The translations under genes and the position numbers were made by a program. 64,000 bases of DNA from G965262015 sp965262015 (GTDB lineage: Bacteria > Spirochaetota > Leptospiria > Turneriellales > CBDBES01). Below, piece by piece: positions 25,954-35,633 of the stretch (positions are counted from its first letter, which is position 1; each line of letters opens with the position of its first letter). The stretch lies in the NCBI GenBank assembly GCA_965262015.1, contig OZ253494.1:1240001-1304000 (forward strand), written 5' to 3'. The notes beneath the pieces are model-generated. The model did not search any database. It had not been told where the DNA came from and saw only the letters and a list, made by a program, of their open reading frames with translations.

Positions 25954-26637
25954 ATGTTCAAGAAAGTTCGAATTGCAGATTTAGATGTTAACTATATTGA
26001 AGGCGACCAAGATGGTAATTATACTTTTTTATTACATGGTTACGGAGCCAATGCAAAAGATTTAATCTCTTTGCATACATATTTACAGCCTTCTAACCAA
26101 CCTAAATATAATTGGTTTTTTTTAGAAGCACCTATCAGTCTAGACGATAATTTTCTGGGGAAAGCTTGGTTTCCTATTCCAGAAATTATGACATTTACAC
26201 CAACTATTGATTATAGTAATACAGAACCAAATGGCATGGCAAGTGCTCGTGAAAAGATTACTCAAGTAATTAAGCAAGTTACACATGCACAAAATAAAAA
26301 TAAAATTATATTAGGTGGATTTAGTCAAGGTGCAGTAATGTCTATGGATGTTTTTCTACACTTACCCAAACCAAACTTTATAAGAGGCGTGCTTCTTTTT
26401 TCTGGTACCATTGTTAATAAAACAGGCTGGAGCAAGATGGCAAAAGAGAGTACCCCTTTTCATTGCTTTCAAAGCCATGGGAAAAATGATCCTCTATTAA
26501 CCTATGCTAAGGCAAAAGACCTATGCGACCTGATAAAGCAAGCGGGGATAACTCTAGATTGGTATGATTTTGACGGGGGACATGAAATAACGATGAACGT
26601 TATGGATAGGGCAAAAAGTTACTTAGAAAATATTTAA
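25954..26637 (+). CDS. carboxylesterase/phospholipase family alpha/beta hydrolase
   Basis: 227 residues, the size of the YpfH/carboxylesterase-thioesterase family. FLLHGYGANAKDL forms the oxyanion region, LGGFSQGAVMS is the nucleophile elbow with the catalytic Ser, SHGKNDPLLTYAKA supplies the Asp and FDGGHEITM the His. Such enzymes hydrolyse short-chain esters, lysophospholipids or acyl-thioesters on proteins; the true substrate is open. Convergent with the aminotransferase, overlapping by 4 bases. Confidence 0.88.
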   Translation: MFKKVRIADLDVNYIEGDQDGNYTFLLHGYGANAKDLISLHTYLQPSNQPKYNWFFLEAPISLDDNFLGKAWFPIPEIMTFTPTIDYSNTEPNGMASAREKITQVIKQVTHAQNKNKIILGGFSQGAVMSMDVFLHLPKPNFIRGVLLFSGTIVNKTGWSKMAKESTPFHCFQSHGKNDPLLTYAKAKDLCDLIKQAGITLDWYDFDGGHEITMNVMDRAKSYLENI

Positions 26638-27869
26638 TGGGATAATGTGTTCAAGCAATCCTCTATACGCTCAAGACCTGTTTCAATATCTTCCATAGAT
26701 GTTGCATAGCTAATACGAAATGCATTTTCCACGCCAAAATCTATACCAGGTACAACAGCCACGAGGTGTTTGCGTAATAAAATTGCCGTAAATGCTTTGC
26801 TATTACTATCTTCACCAAGATCCTTTTTGTACTGCTGGAAACTCATAGAACTCGTAATCTTGCTTAGTAAAGAAGGGAAAACATAAAAAGCACCATTTGG
26901 TTTGACGCAACGTATCTGTCCCATTTCATTAAATCTCTGCATCACCTTGTCCCGTCTTTCTAAAAAAGTCTGGATAAATATAGTTGTAATTTCATTGGAG
27001 TGAGCGAGTGCTGTTTCTCCTGCTTTTTGGACAAACGTAGTAGCACCAGATGTACTCTGTCCTTGCATTTTAGATATAGCTTTAATGATTGCCTTGTTAT
27101 GGCTTGCTGCATAACCCAGACGCCAACCTGTCATGGCAAATGCTTTAGAAAACCCATTGACGATTATTGTTCTAGGTAGTAGATCGCTGGCAACCATGGG
27201 TAAATTATAAAATTTTAAATCATCATATATACATTTTTCATAAATATCATCACTGATAATACATACCTGAGGGTATTTTTGTAATACTTTGGCCAATCCT
27301 TCTAATTCAGATTTTGTATAGACTACACCAGATGGATTAGAAGGTGAATTGATAACAAATACTTTTGTTTTAGATGTAAGAGATGTTTCTAATTGTTGGG
27401 GCTTGATTTTATAGTTATCTTCAAACGTAGTTTGAATAATCTTAGGCTTACCTTCAGCTAATAAAACCATATCATAATAACTAACCCAATAAGGTGTAGA
27501 GAAGACAACTTCATCACCAGGATCAACAAGCACCATAAATAAATTATATAGAATTTGTTTTGCACCTACACCAACATTAATCTGATCATCTGTATAGCTT
27601 AAACCATTATCTTGCTGTAATTTTTTGCAAATCATTTTTCGTAAAGACAGGAGACCTGGGACAGGTGAATATTTTGTGTAACCTTGTTGTAAGGCTTTAT
27701 GGGCAGATTCTTTAATAACATTAGGAGTGTCAAAATCAGGCTCACCAGCACCAAAATTAATAATACTTTCACCCTCATCTTTAAGCTTATTTGCCAAGGC
27801 GGTAATCGCTAAGGTACTAGACGGTTGTATAAGTCCAATACGATTAGATAGTTTTATATCTAATTGCAT
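26634..27869 (-). CDS. class I aminotransferase (aspartate/aromatic aminotransferase type)
   Basis: PLP fold-type I aminotransferase. Residues visible: INFGAGEPDFDTP, YSPVPGLLSLRK, the FSTPYWVSY block, VINSPSNPSGVVY, and the PLP Lys in VNGFSKAFAMTGWRLGY. The combination is typical of the Ibeta aspartate aminotransferase subgroup, which may also act on prephenate. Start at 27869 (MQLDIKLSNR) gives 411 residues with AAGGAT-like ribosome-binding sequence upstream and sits 7 bases after the xerC stop; the longer frame from 27932 would overlap xerC. Confidence 0.9.
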   Translation of the reverse strand: MQLDIKLSNRIGLIQPSSTLAITALANKLKDEGESIINFGAGEPDFDTPNVIKESAHKALQQGYTKYSPVPGLLSLRKMICKKLQQDNGLSYTDDQINVGVGAKQILYNLFMVLVDPGDEVVFSTPYWVSYYDMVLLAEGKPKIIQTTFEDNYKIKPQQLETSLTSKTKVFVINSPSNPSGVVYTKSELEGLAKVLQKYPQVCIISDDIYEKCIYDDLKFYNLPMVASDLLPRTIIVNGFSKAFAMTGWRLGYAASHNKAIIKAISKMQGQSTSGATTFVQKAGETALAHSNEITTIFIQTFLERRDKVMQRFNEMGQIRCVKPNGAFYVFPSLLSKITSSMSFQQYKKDLGEDSNSKAFTAILLRKHLVAVVPGIDFGVENAFRISYATSMEDIETGLERIEDCLNTLSH

Positions 27870-27876
27870 AAATGAT

Positions 27877-28842
27877 TTATCCTTTTCTAGCATGTGGATG
27901 TGCTTGGTTAAAAACACGTTGTAACTTTTCAATAGCTACATAAGTATAGTTTTGTGTAGTTGAAATACTAGTGTGGCCTAACATCTCTTGGATATGTCTT
28001 AAATTAGCACCATGATTGAGCAAGTCAGTGGCAAAAGCATGTCGAAATGAATGAGGAGTATATTTTTTTGTAATTTGTTTTTGGTGCAAAGTTTTCTTGA
28101 GAAGATATTGTACACCACGGCGTGTTAAACGACCGCCTTGTTTATTAATAAACAAGGCACTTTCTTTGTGTTGAAGTACTGTCATGTGTTGCGTACGAAC
28201 AGATAAATAATGCTGTAAAACAACACGAGCATGTGATCCAATAAAAACAATACGTTGTTTATTCCCCTTTCCTGTTACCTTAATAGTGTCTGCAATACTT
28301 TTTTCTGTGAGGGAGATATCTTGTATAATATCCAATGCATCCAGAGATAAGGCTTCTGAAATTCTCATTCCACTAGAATATAATAAATGCCATAGAGCAG
28401 TATCCCTATAAACCAGAAAATTATTAGTATTTTTTACCGGGGAGTCTAATAACTTAGACATGTCAGCAGATACAATGGGCTTGGGTAAAGATCGTTTATA
28501 TCGAGGCATAATAACATGATTGGCAGTTTGTGATTGGGTTAAACTCTCTTGGTAACAAAATTTATAAAATACTTTTAGAGAAGAGAGTAACCGAACCTGA
28601 CTACGTTTACTAAGTTTTTTTGTATAATGCAAATGATACTGATAAGACGATAATGTGTCTTTATCAAGTTGCTCCCATCCAACTTGATTAGTCTCCACAA
28701 AGTTAGCCCATATTTTTAGATCTGATGCATAGGCACTATATGTATTCTCTGCCCATCGATCACTCCCTTTGATAAAATCTAAAAAGGCATCAATACAAGG
28801 GTCTATATCAGGAGACTGTTGCATGTTCTTGAGTTTCTTCAT
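27877..28842 (-). CDS. xerC: tyrosine recombinase, XerC/XerD type
   Basis: 321 residues. N-terminal SAM-like core-binding domain (ENTYSAYASDLKIWANFV) and C-terminal catalytic domain with the Arg in SSGMRISEALSL, VTGKGNKQR, HSFRHAFATDLLNHGANL, the LGHTSISTTQNYT block with the nucleophile Tyr. Resolves chromosome dimers at dif. The position between topA and an aminotransferase, with 35 bases overlap of topA's end, indicates a housekeeping Xer enzyme rather than an integrase of a mobile element. XerC or XerD cannot be told apart from one copy. MQQSPDI at 28824 is an alternative start. Confidence 0.9.
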   Translation of the reverse strand: MKKLKNMQQSPDIDPCIDAFLDFIKGSDRWAENTYSAYASDLKIWANFVETNQVGWEQLDKDTLSSYQYHLHYTKKLSKRSQVRLLSSLKVFYKFCYQESLTQSQTANHVIMPRYKRSLPKPIVSADMSKLLDSPVKNTNNFLVYRDTALWHLLYSSGMRISEALSLDALDIIQDISLTEKSIADTIKVTGKGNKQRIVFIGSHARVVLQHYLSVRTQHMTVLQHKESALFINKQGGRLTRRGVQYLLKKTLHQKQITKKYTPHSFRHAFATDLLNHGANLRHIQEMLGHTSISTTQNYTYVAIEKLQRVFNQAHPHARKG

Positions 28843-30922
28843 TCACTACAAAAGCACAGTCTGGATTACAGCATGTATATGTAATACCCTTTTTAAGTAC
28901 TTTTTCTGACATAATCAATTTACATTTTGGACAACTTTTATCTGATGGTTTTTCTAACATAATAAAATCACAACCCGTGCTGGAATAATTTGAACAACCA
29001 TAAAATTTACGATTCTTTTTATTTTTCTTAGCTACAACCTTCCCGTCACACTTGGGACAATCTCCCATAGGGATGCTTTCAGCATAACGACAACCTTCAA
29101 TAAATTTATCACAACCAATAAAAAAGCCATTTTTACCTAATTTCTTGTATAAATTCCCGTCTGTACAACCTGGACATTTTCTGTCAAGATTGATACGAAT
29201 AAGATCTCTTTGACTCTCCATGTTTTTGAAAGCATAATCAATATCATTTTGTAAGGGGCCAAAAAAATTCTGTAACATTTTGCGCCAATCAGATTTACCC
29301 TGAGCAATAATATCTAATTTTTCTTCCATATCCGCTGTAAACTGTACATTAACAATATTAGCAAAATATTCACTTAAAAGCTTATTAACTATCATACCTA
29401 ACCAAGTTGGTAATAATTGTCGCCCTTTCCGTTCAATATATGATCGAGAATCCAAGGTAGCAATGGTTGGCGAATAAGTTGCGGGTCGACCAATCCCTGA
29501 TTCTTCCATAATCTTAATGAGAGAAGCTTCTGTATATCGGGCAGGTGGCTGTGTAAATTTTTGGTATTTAAAAAATTTATCCAGCGTAAGTTCTTCACCA
29601 TGGGCAAGTTTCACAGGTTTTTGAGATTGTTTTTTGCTACTTCCCATCACAACTCTAAAACCAGGAAAAACCTCTCGACTGTAAAAATGTTTGAATAGAT
29701 ATTGATTTTCTTTTCCATTAGTTACAACCTCTGTCGTAATCAATTGGTCCAGTGCATTAACCATTTGTGACGCAGCAAAACGATCCCATATAAGTTTATA
29801 GATTTTATACTGATCCGCACTAAGCGAAGCTTTAATTGATTGTGGTGTTCGTTTCATATCTGTTGGGCGAATGGCTTCATGTGCGTCTTGTGCTTGCTTA
29901 GAAGAACTATATATCCGTGGTTTTTCTGAGAGAAACTTGTGGCCTAAATTTTCACGAATATAATCTCTACACATTTTCATACCTGAATCAGAAATACGGG
30001 TGGAATCTGTACGAATATAAGTAACTAAACCAACACTACCTTGTTTAGAAAGATCAACACCTTCATACAATGATTGGGCTATAGACATGGTACGCCTTAC
30101 ACGAAAATTAACCCTGGTAGAAGCTTCTTGTTGCAATTTACTAGTTGTATAAGGAGATGATGGTTTGGTAGACCTCTCGGTGGTTTTGATGCTAGACACA
30201 CGAAAACTACTACCCTTAATTTCCTCTTCTATCATTTTCATTTCTTTGTCATTGGGAATTTCACATTTTTTATTATTTTTTTTAACAAGTTGGAAAAGAA
30301 AAGAATCGTCTAGAGTTTGCTTTTTGTCAAAAAAAGTAGCTTCAGCTTCCCAGTACTCTCTTGGTAAAAAAGCCTGTATCTCACTTTCTCTATCACATAA
30401 AATTTTAAGCACAGCTGATTGTACCCGCCCAGCAGAAAACCTTTTAGAACCAAACTTATCTTGTAAGACTGGTGAAACACTATAACCAACCAATCTGTCT
30501 AACAAACGCCTAGCTTGCTGAGAATTTATCTTTGCTTCATCCAATTTTCTAGGATGTGCAATGGCATATAAGACTGCTTCCTTGGTAATTTCGTTAAATT
30601 CAATACGGGATATATTATCATTGTAAGCAGATAGAACACGAAATAGATGCCAGCTGATTGCTTCGCCTTCTCTATCAGGATCTGTCGCTAGTAAAATTCT
30701 TTCTACTTTTTTTGCTGACTTTTTAAGATCAGCAAGAGTAGGTCCTTTACCTCGAATAGTTACATAGCTAGGCTCAAAATTATCTTCAATATCAATCCCC
30801 ATTCTACTTTTAGGTAAATCTATAAGGTGTCCTTTGGAAGATTTGATTTGATAATTCTTATTAAGAAAGTGAGACAAACTACGGATTTTTGTTGGTGACT
30901 CTACAATAATTAACGTTTTCAT
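28808..30922 (-). CDS. topA: DNA topoisomerase I
   Basis: Type IA topoisomerase that relaxes negative supercoils. 704 residues, shorter than the roughly 850 of E. coli. Toprim domain at the N-terminus (LIIVESPTKIRSLSHFL; LATDPDREGEAISWH), active-site Tyr in GLVTYIRTDSTR, and QDAHEAIRPTD. The last 130 residues carry three zinc-ribbon repeats of the CPxC...C...C type (starting CPGC, CPKC and CPKC). Stop overlaps xerC; start lies just after the CXXCH membrane gene. Confidence 0.97.
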   Translation of the reverse strand: MKTLIIVESPTKIRSLSHFLNKNYQIKSSKGHLIDLPKSRMGIDIEDNFEPSYVTIRGKGPTLADLKKSAKKVERILLATDPDREGEAISWHLFRVLSAYNDNISRIEFNEITKEAVLYAIAHPRKLDEAKINSQQARRLLDRLVGYSVSPVLQDKFGSKRFSAGRVQSAVLKILCDRESEIQAFLPREYWEAEATFFDKKQTLDDSFLFQLVKKNNKKCEIPNDKEMKMIEEEIKGSSFRVSSIKTTERSTKPSSPYTTSKLQQEASTRVNFRVRRTMSIAQSLYEGVDLSKQGSVGLVTYIRTDSTRISDSGMKMCRDYIRENLGHKFLSEKPRIYSSSKQAQDAHEAIRPTDMKRTPQSIKASLSADQYKIYKLIWDRFAASQMVNALDQLITTEVVTNGKENQYLFKHFYSREVFPGFRVVMGSSKKQSQKPVKLAHGEELTLDKFFKYQKFTQPPARYTEASLIKIMEESGIGRPATYSPTIATLDSRSYIERKGRQLLPTWLGMIVNKLLSEYFANIVNVQFTADMEEKLDIIAQGKSDWRKMLQNFFGPLQNDIDYAFKNMESQRDLIRINLDRKCPGCTDGNLYKKLGKNGFFIGCDKFIEGCRYAESIPMGDCPKCDGKVVAKKNKKNRKFYGCSNYSSTGCDFIMLEKPSDKSCPKCKLIMSEKVLKKGITYTCCNPDCAFVVNEETQEHATVS

Positions 30923-30925
30923 TTT

Positions 30926-31984
30926 CTAACCTATCTTTAAAAACTTATATAATCTCTTTTCATGAGGATTAACTTGCCAGAATAACTTCTTGGTATTAAG
31001 CTTATTCTCGTCGTTGGTAATGGCTACCATTAATTCAGAATCTACTAAAAACTCTGATGTTTGTGTTTTATTAAGCATCATATGAGCAATACGTAGACCC
31101 TCAAAGCCATTTTCAAGAGGTACTTGAATGCCTACTCCCTTAACACCCCTAAAATCACTAGCGATGAGCATATCCGTATGCAAAATATGCTTTAGCCAAG
31201 CAACAAAATCTTTTGAGAACAGATAGCCACGCACATAATGATGACCTAACTCAAGATACACAAATTTATTGGTTGGTAGAGCAATACTGTTTAAGAATAG
31301 CTTACCCCCGCTAGCCTGGGGCTTGAGTATAACAAATGCAACCAAACCTATACCATTATTTAACCGATAAATCATTCTCAAGCCCCAAAAAAGTACCCAT
31401 GCTAGTGATAATGTCAGACAATAAAAAAATAAATATGTTACAAGTTGGTTTTTATTATGTGCTACTAACATATTATCTAAGTCTGCCTTGTGACTCTGCA
31501 TATTATATTCCCAGGCTACCAGGCTATTACTGTGGGAAGCATGGCAAATCAAACAGGGTTTTTGAATATTCTCTAAGAAATAAACTTTTTTATCTTGAGG
31601 TAGAAATGAATACTCCAAGGCAGTGCTATTTTGCGATTGGCTTGCTTCTTCTAAAAAACTAAACCGCATGGGCACACAACGTTTATGGCCAACTAATCCA
31701 ATCTCTTGTTTTTTATGTAGTGTTTTACAATTCAAAGCCATACGCCATAAATAAACATCATCATGCCCAGAAGAAAGCTTAATATTAGTAACAAAGTTTC
31801 TTTGAGAGGCTAAGGACAACTCAATCTGGTAATTAATATTCTGTATATAAACATGAAAATAATAAACAACTAACACTACCACCACGCATAGTGATAGGAA
31901 CATACACAATAATAAGACTTTATAAGACCAAAGAAAGGGATGTCGATAGATACGATTCAGGATAAGATAAGGACTAGGTAACAT
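30926..31984 (-). CDS. membrane protein with periplasmic CXXCH haem-binding motif
   Basis: 352 residues, no family I can name with confidence. Hydrophobic segments at about 21-46 and 184-205 place residues 50-180 in the periplasm. That loop has PCLICHASHS: a CXXCH at residues 144-148, the attachment site of a c-type haem, preceded by a Lys-Pro as in the Tll0287/DUF3365-like sensor domain. Residues 206-352 would be cytoplasmic and resemble no output domain I know. The topology is that of a one-component redox or gas sensor. It sits between topA and a sigma-factor gene with 3 to 4 base gaps, so all are probably co-transcribed. A CcsA-like gene in the window fits c-type cytochrome maturation. 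Confidence 0.65.
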   Translation of the reverse strand: MLPSPYLILNRIYRHPFLWSYKVLLLCMFLSLCVVVVLVVYYFHVYIQNINYQIELSLASQRNFVTNIKLSSGHDDVYLWRMALNCKTLHKKQEIGLVGHKRCVPMRFSFLEEASQSQNSTALEYSFLPQDKKVYFLENIQKPCLICHASHSNSLVAWEYNMQSHKADLDNMLVAHNKNQLVTYLFFYCLTLSLAWVLFWGLRMIYRLNNGIGLVAFVILKPQASGGKLFLNSIALPTNKFVYLELGHHYVRGYLFSKDFVAWLKHILHTDMLIASDFRGVKGVGIQVPLENGFEGLRIAHMMLNKTQTSEFLVDSELMVAITNDENKLNTKKLFWQVNPHEKRLYKFLKIG

Positions 31985-31988
31985 TCTG

Positions 31989-33086
31989 TCAATATCCTAG
32001 AAAAATATTTAAATTATTAGCCTGTGTATTTTTATATAACTTATCAATAGTATTTTTTTCTATTTGCCGAACAGATTCTTTGGACATACAAAATTTTTTA
32101 CCAAGGCGAGCAAGAGATAGAATGGGGTAACCATCAATACCATACCTATGCTTAATAATTTCTCTTTCCGTAAAAGTTAACTCCTCTAATAATTCATGAA
32201 TGGCCTCAACAATAGCATTGCTAAATACTATTGCTTCGGGATTATCATTTGCTTGCGTAGCAAAATTTCTTATTTCTTTATATGCAACTTTATAAGACAA
32301 GGACCCATTGTCTGAATGCTCTAATAGGCTATCCAGAGGTACATAACTAAAGGCAAGCTGGTGTATTTTTTCAATTTCGGATGGATCCGCCACTAAGTCT
32401 TCAGCAATTTCATGACTTGTTGGTGAGCGATGTAATTTAGCTTCTAATTCTTCTTGAGACTTATTAATCCTTCGTAGAGTCATCCGACGATTGATAGGCA
32501 ATCTAATGAGAGAAGAACGTTGGTTGATTAGTAACATGATAGCTTGCCTAACCCACCATATCGCATAACTGATGAAAGAATAATTTTTTGTGGGATCAAA
32601 TTTGTCTAATGCCTTAATAAGACCAATATTCCCTTCATTAACTAAATCTAAAAAACTTAGACCATACACTTTGTATTTTCTAGCAAAGATAACAACAAAA
32701 CGCAAATTTGCATAAATAAGACGTTTCCTAGCTTCGGGATCACCTTGAATAGCTTTCATGCTGATCTGCATTTCTTCTTGCCTAGAGCGAATGGGAGGTA
32801 TTTGATTAAGTTGTTTTATATACCAGGAGCACTCTGGATCTGAATCACGTATTAAGGCAGATTTATGCTCAGGAATTGGTGATAATAAATTACTATTAAT
32901 CTCATTCTGTAGATTAATCTCATCCACAGAAAGTTCGAGAGATTTAGAAATCTGATAATTTCGAAACTGCCGTAATCGACGCATTTTTTTAATATTAATG
33001 GCACGATTAATAACAGCCTGAGTATATTGCTCTCGTTTTTTTTTAGTTCCAGTGGACGATTTACTAATATTGTAATCTCTTGGCAC
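31989..33086 (-). CDS. RNA polymerase sigma factor, sigma70 family (group 1/2-like, short)
   Basis: 365 residues. Region 1.2 (IPPIRSRQEEMQIS), region 2 (ANLRFVVIFARKYK, LDLVNEGNIGLIKALDKFD, NYSFISYAIWWVRQAI), region 3, and region 4 (LTFTEREIIKHRYGIDG, SKESVRQIEKNTIDKL) are present. Region 1.1 and the long non-conserved insert of large RpoD proteins are missing. FISYAxWWxRQAI resembles the short RpoD of Bacteroidetes. Region 4.2 has MSKESVRQIEKN in place of the usual LTRERVRQIE. The N-terminal 75 residues are Arg/Lys-rich and unusual. Starts with GTG overlapping the lysS TAG. Could be the housekeeping factor or an alternative one. Confidence 0.88.
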   Translation of the reverse strand: MPRDYNISKSSTGTKKKREQYTQAVINRAINIKKMRRLRQFRNYQISKSLELSVDEINLQNEINSNLLSPIPEHKSALIRDSDPECSWYIKQLNQIPPIRSRQEEMQISMKAIQGDPEARKRLIYANLRFVVIFARKYKVYGLSFLDLVNEGNIGLIKALDKFDPTKNYSFISYAIWWVRQAIMLLINQRSSLIRLPINRRMTLRRINKSQEELEAKLHRSPTSHEIAEDLVADPSEIEKIHQLAFSYVPLDSLLEHSDNGSLSYKVAYKEIRNFATQANDNPEAIVFSNAIVEAIHELLEELTFTEREIIKHRYGIDGYPILSLARLGKKFCMSKESVRQIEKNTIDKLYKNTQANNLNIFLGY

Positions 33087-34585
33087 TATATATTTGGCTT
33101 TAAAGTGGGGAATAATATTACATCTTTAATAGAAGATTGATTCGCAAAAAGCATAATAATACGATCAATGCCCATACCAAGCCCACCAGTGGGAGGCATA
33201 CCTATAGCCAACGCATTAACAAAATCCATATCTGCATTCATGGCTTCGTCCGAACCAAGGGAGTGCATCGCCTTCTGGGAAGCAAACCTTTTTTCCTGCT
33301 CTATTGGATCATTTAATTCACTAAATGCATTACCAATTTCTTGGCCAACAATATAGAGCTCAAAGCGCTCAACTAAACCTTTTTCATCTGGGCATTCCTT
33401 AGCTAAGGGCGAAATAGCTTTAGGAAAATGTGTTATAAATGTAGGTTGTATGAGTGTTGGCTCCACATACTTCGAAAATACCTTATCCACAACATCCCCG
33501 AAGGTATGACAAGACTCAAGCAATAACTTGGAAAGGGGTTTTACCATACATTTAATTTCTTCCATATCTGGGAATTCCATAGTAACAAATACAGAAAAAT
33601 CTAAACCTGTCGCCTCATGAATAGCTTCAAGATAACGTTTTCGAGGCCATTCCTTCTGGAAAATAATTGTATGATCGCCATACGGCACACTATACGAGTG
33701 CATTACCTCCGTGCAAATATAACTAAAAAGATTTTCCACCAAAGACATCATATCCCTATAGTCAGCATAGGCTTGGTATAATTCTACCATTGTAAACTCT
33801 GGATTATGTTTTGTACTGATACCTTCATTCCTAAAGTTACGATTCATTTCAAATACTTTTTCAAACCCCCCTACTATCAACCTTTTTAAATATAACTCAG
33901 GTGCTATACGTAAATATAAAGGCATGTTTAGGGCATTATGATATGTCTCGAAAGGCTTTGCGGAAGCACCAGAAGCAATAGCTTGCATCATAGGTGTCTC
34001 AACCTCTAAAAACTTTCTATCAATAAAAAAAGTTCTTATACACTGGGTAATGTTAGAACGTAAAATAAAAATATCTCGTACAGCAGGGTTAACCAGTAGA
34101 TCAACATATCGCTTACGGTAACGACTTTCTATATCTTTAAATATATCATAAACTACCCCTTCTTTTTCTTTGACAATAGGCAAGCTAGATAGGTTTTTAG
34201 ATAATAATTGGATGTGCTGTGCTCGTATAGAGGCCTCACCTGTTTTTGTATAAAAAGGTTCTCCGTTAACACCAATGATATCACCAATATCTAGTTGCTG
34301 AAAAACAAAATAATCTTTCTTAGATAATAATTTATCGTTTGTATATATCTGTATCTGTCCACTTGCATCACAAATATGCACAAAGCCTGCCTTGCCCATT
34401 GGTCTTTTATGCATGACACGTCCAGCAGTTTGAACATTATCAACATCTTTAACCTCTTGCCCAATAAAATGAGTACTTAAAATATATTCAATGGTATCTT
34501 TTCTATGATAGTGGTTAGGATATGGGTTAATACCTTCCTGGTAGAGTTGTTCTATTTTATCTTGCCTATTACGCTCTATATCCAT
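33086..34585 (-). CDS. lysS: lysine--tRNA ligase, class II
   Basis: 499 residues, normal length. N-terminal OB-fold anticodon-binding domain (VQTAGRVMHKRPMGKAGFVH) and class II catalytic core: motif 1 FLEVETPMMQAIASG, motif 2 RNFRNEGISTKHNPEFTM, motif 3 GLGMGIDRIIMLFAN. TGGLGMGIDR and the PFxTxHNxL block mark it as LysRS rather than AspRS or AsnRS. Its TAG shares a base with the GTG of the sigma-factor gene. ruvB ends one base before its start. Confidence 0.97.
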   Translation of the reverse strand: MDIERNRQDKIEQLYQEGINPYPNHYHRKDTIEYILSTHFIGQEVKDVDNVQTAGRVMHKRPMGKAGFVHICDASGQIQIYTNDKLLSKKDYFVFQQLDIGDIIGVNGEPFYTKTGEASIRAQHIQLLSKNLSSLPIVKEKEGVVYDIFKDIESRYRKRYVDLLVNPAVRDIFILRSNITQCIRTFFIDRKFLEVETPMMQAIASGASAKPFETYHNALNMPLYLRIAPELYLKRLIVGGFEKVFEMNRNFRNEGISTKHNPEFTMVELYQAYADYRDMMSLVENLFSYICTEVMHSYSVPYGDHTIIFQKEWPRKRYLEAIHEATGLDFSVFVTMEFPDMEEIKCMVKPLSKLLLESCHTFGDVVDKVFSKYVEPTLIQPTFITHFPKAISPLAKECPDEKGLVERFELYIVGQEIGNAFSELNDPIEQEKRFASQKAMHSLGSDEAMNADMDFVNALAIGMPPTGGLGMGIDRIIMLFANQSSIKDVILFPTLKPNI

Positions 34586-34586
34586 A

Positions 34587-35633
34587 TTAGATAAATAAAC
34601 CAGACTCTTGTATGGACCCCGATGTGGTAATATTTAAGTGCTGCAAAGCTAAATTGGTTAATACACGCCCACGTGATGTACGTTTTACCAAGCCTAGTTG
34701 CACCAGAAAAGGTTCCACAAAATCTTCTAATGTAATCTCATCTTCAGCAAGCATAGAGGCAATGGGCTTAATCCCTGTGGGGCCTCCTTGGTAACTCTCT
34801 GCCAAGGTTGTTAAAAAAGCACGGTCTAAGGTTGTTAATCCAAGAGTATCAATATGCATCTTGTGCAGACTACGAGATACAATAGCAGACGTAATGCTCA
34901 CAGATGATGTGCTACCTCTCTTTGCTTCTACAATCGCATGATCCCATATTCTACGTAATAGACGTATAGCGATTCTAGGTGTACGACGACTTCTCGTAGC
35001 AATCATAGATACTGCTTCATCATCTATAGAAACATTCCAGATCTTAGCCGTTCTTTGCAAAACACGTTGTAGCTCTTCGTTATCATAGTAATCAAGAGTA
35101 AAATGAATACCAAAACGATCCCGTAAAGGTGCGGTTAATAAGCCTGCTCGAGTAGTGGCACCAACTAAAGTAAAAGGAGGCAATGTTAATTTAATCGTAG
35201 AAGCAGAACTATGGTCCACTAATGAAATATCAACAGTGCCGTCTTCCATTGCTGAATATAATACCTCTTCTACTGGGACGGGTAGACGATGTATTTCATC
35301 AATGAAAAAAGTATCATGAGCTTCGATGTTCATTAATAATTTAATAATATCGCCTGGCCTTTTGATGTTAGGAGCAGCTAGTTGATAAAAGTTCCCTTCT
35401 TGTACTTGATTAATAATCCTGGCCAATGTAGTTTTTCCTAGGCCGGGAGGCCCTGAAAATAAAATATGATCTATTACCTCATTCCTTAATTTTGCGGCCT
35501 CAATATATATCTCTAGATTATCAACAATTTTTTTCTGGCCTATAAACTCTGATAAGGATGAGGGCCTAACACAAAGTTCATCTTTTTTGTCACCTTTAAC
35601 AATAAGACTTAGATTATGATCTGTACTAAGCAT
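34587..35633 (-). CDS. ruvB: Holliday junction branch migration helicase RuvB
   Basis: AAA+ motor of the RuvAB complex. 348 residues. RPSSLSEFIGQKKIVDNL, Walker A GPPGLGKTTLA, Walker B FFIDEIHRL, sensor 1 LVGATTRAGLLTAPLRDRFG, and the winged-helix end (RTSRGRVLTNLALQHL). Ends one base before lysS starts and overlaps acpS by 8 bases at its start, so it is within the long minus-strand operon. No ruvA or ruvC nearby. Confidence 0.97.
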   Translation of the reverse strand: MLSTDHNLSLIVKGDKKDELCVRPSSLSEFIGQKKIVDNLEIYIEAAKLRNEVIDHILFSGPPGLGKTTLARIINQVQEGNFYQLAAPNIKRPGDIIKLLMNIEAHDTFFIDEIHRLPVPVEEVLYSAMEDGTVDISLVDHSSASTIKLTLPPFTLVGATTRAGLLTAPLRDRFGIHFTLDYYDNEELQRVLQRTAKIWNVSIDDEAVSMIATRSRRTPRIAIRLLRRIWDHAIVEAKRGSTSSVSITSAIVSRSLHKMHIDTLGLTTLDRAFLTTLAESYQGGPTGIKPIASMLAEDEITLEDFVEPFLVQLGLVKRTSRGRVLTNLALQHLNITTSGSIQESGLFI

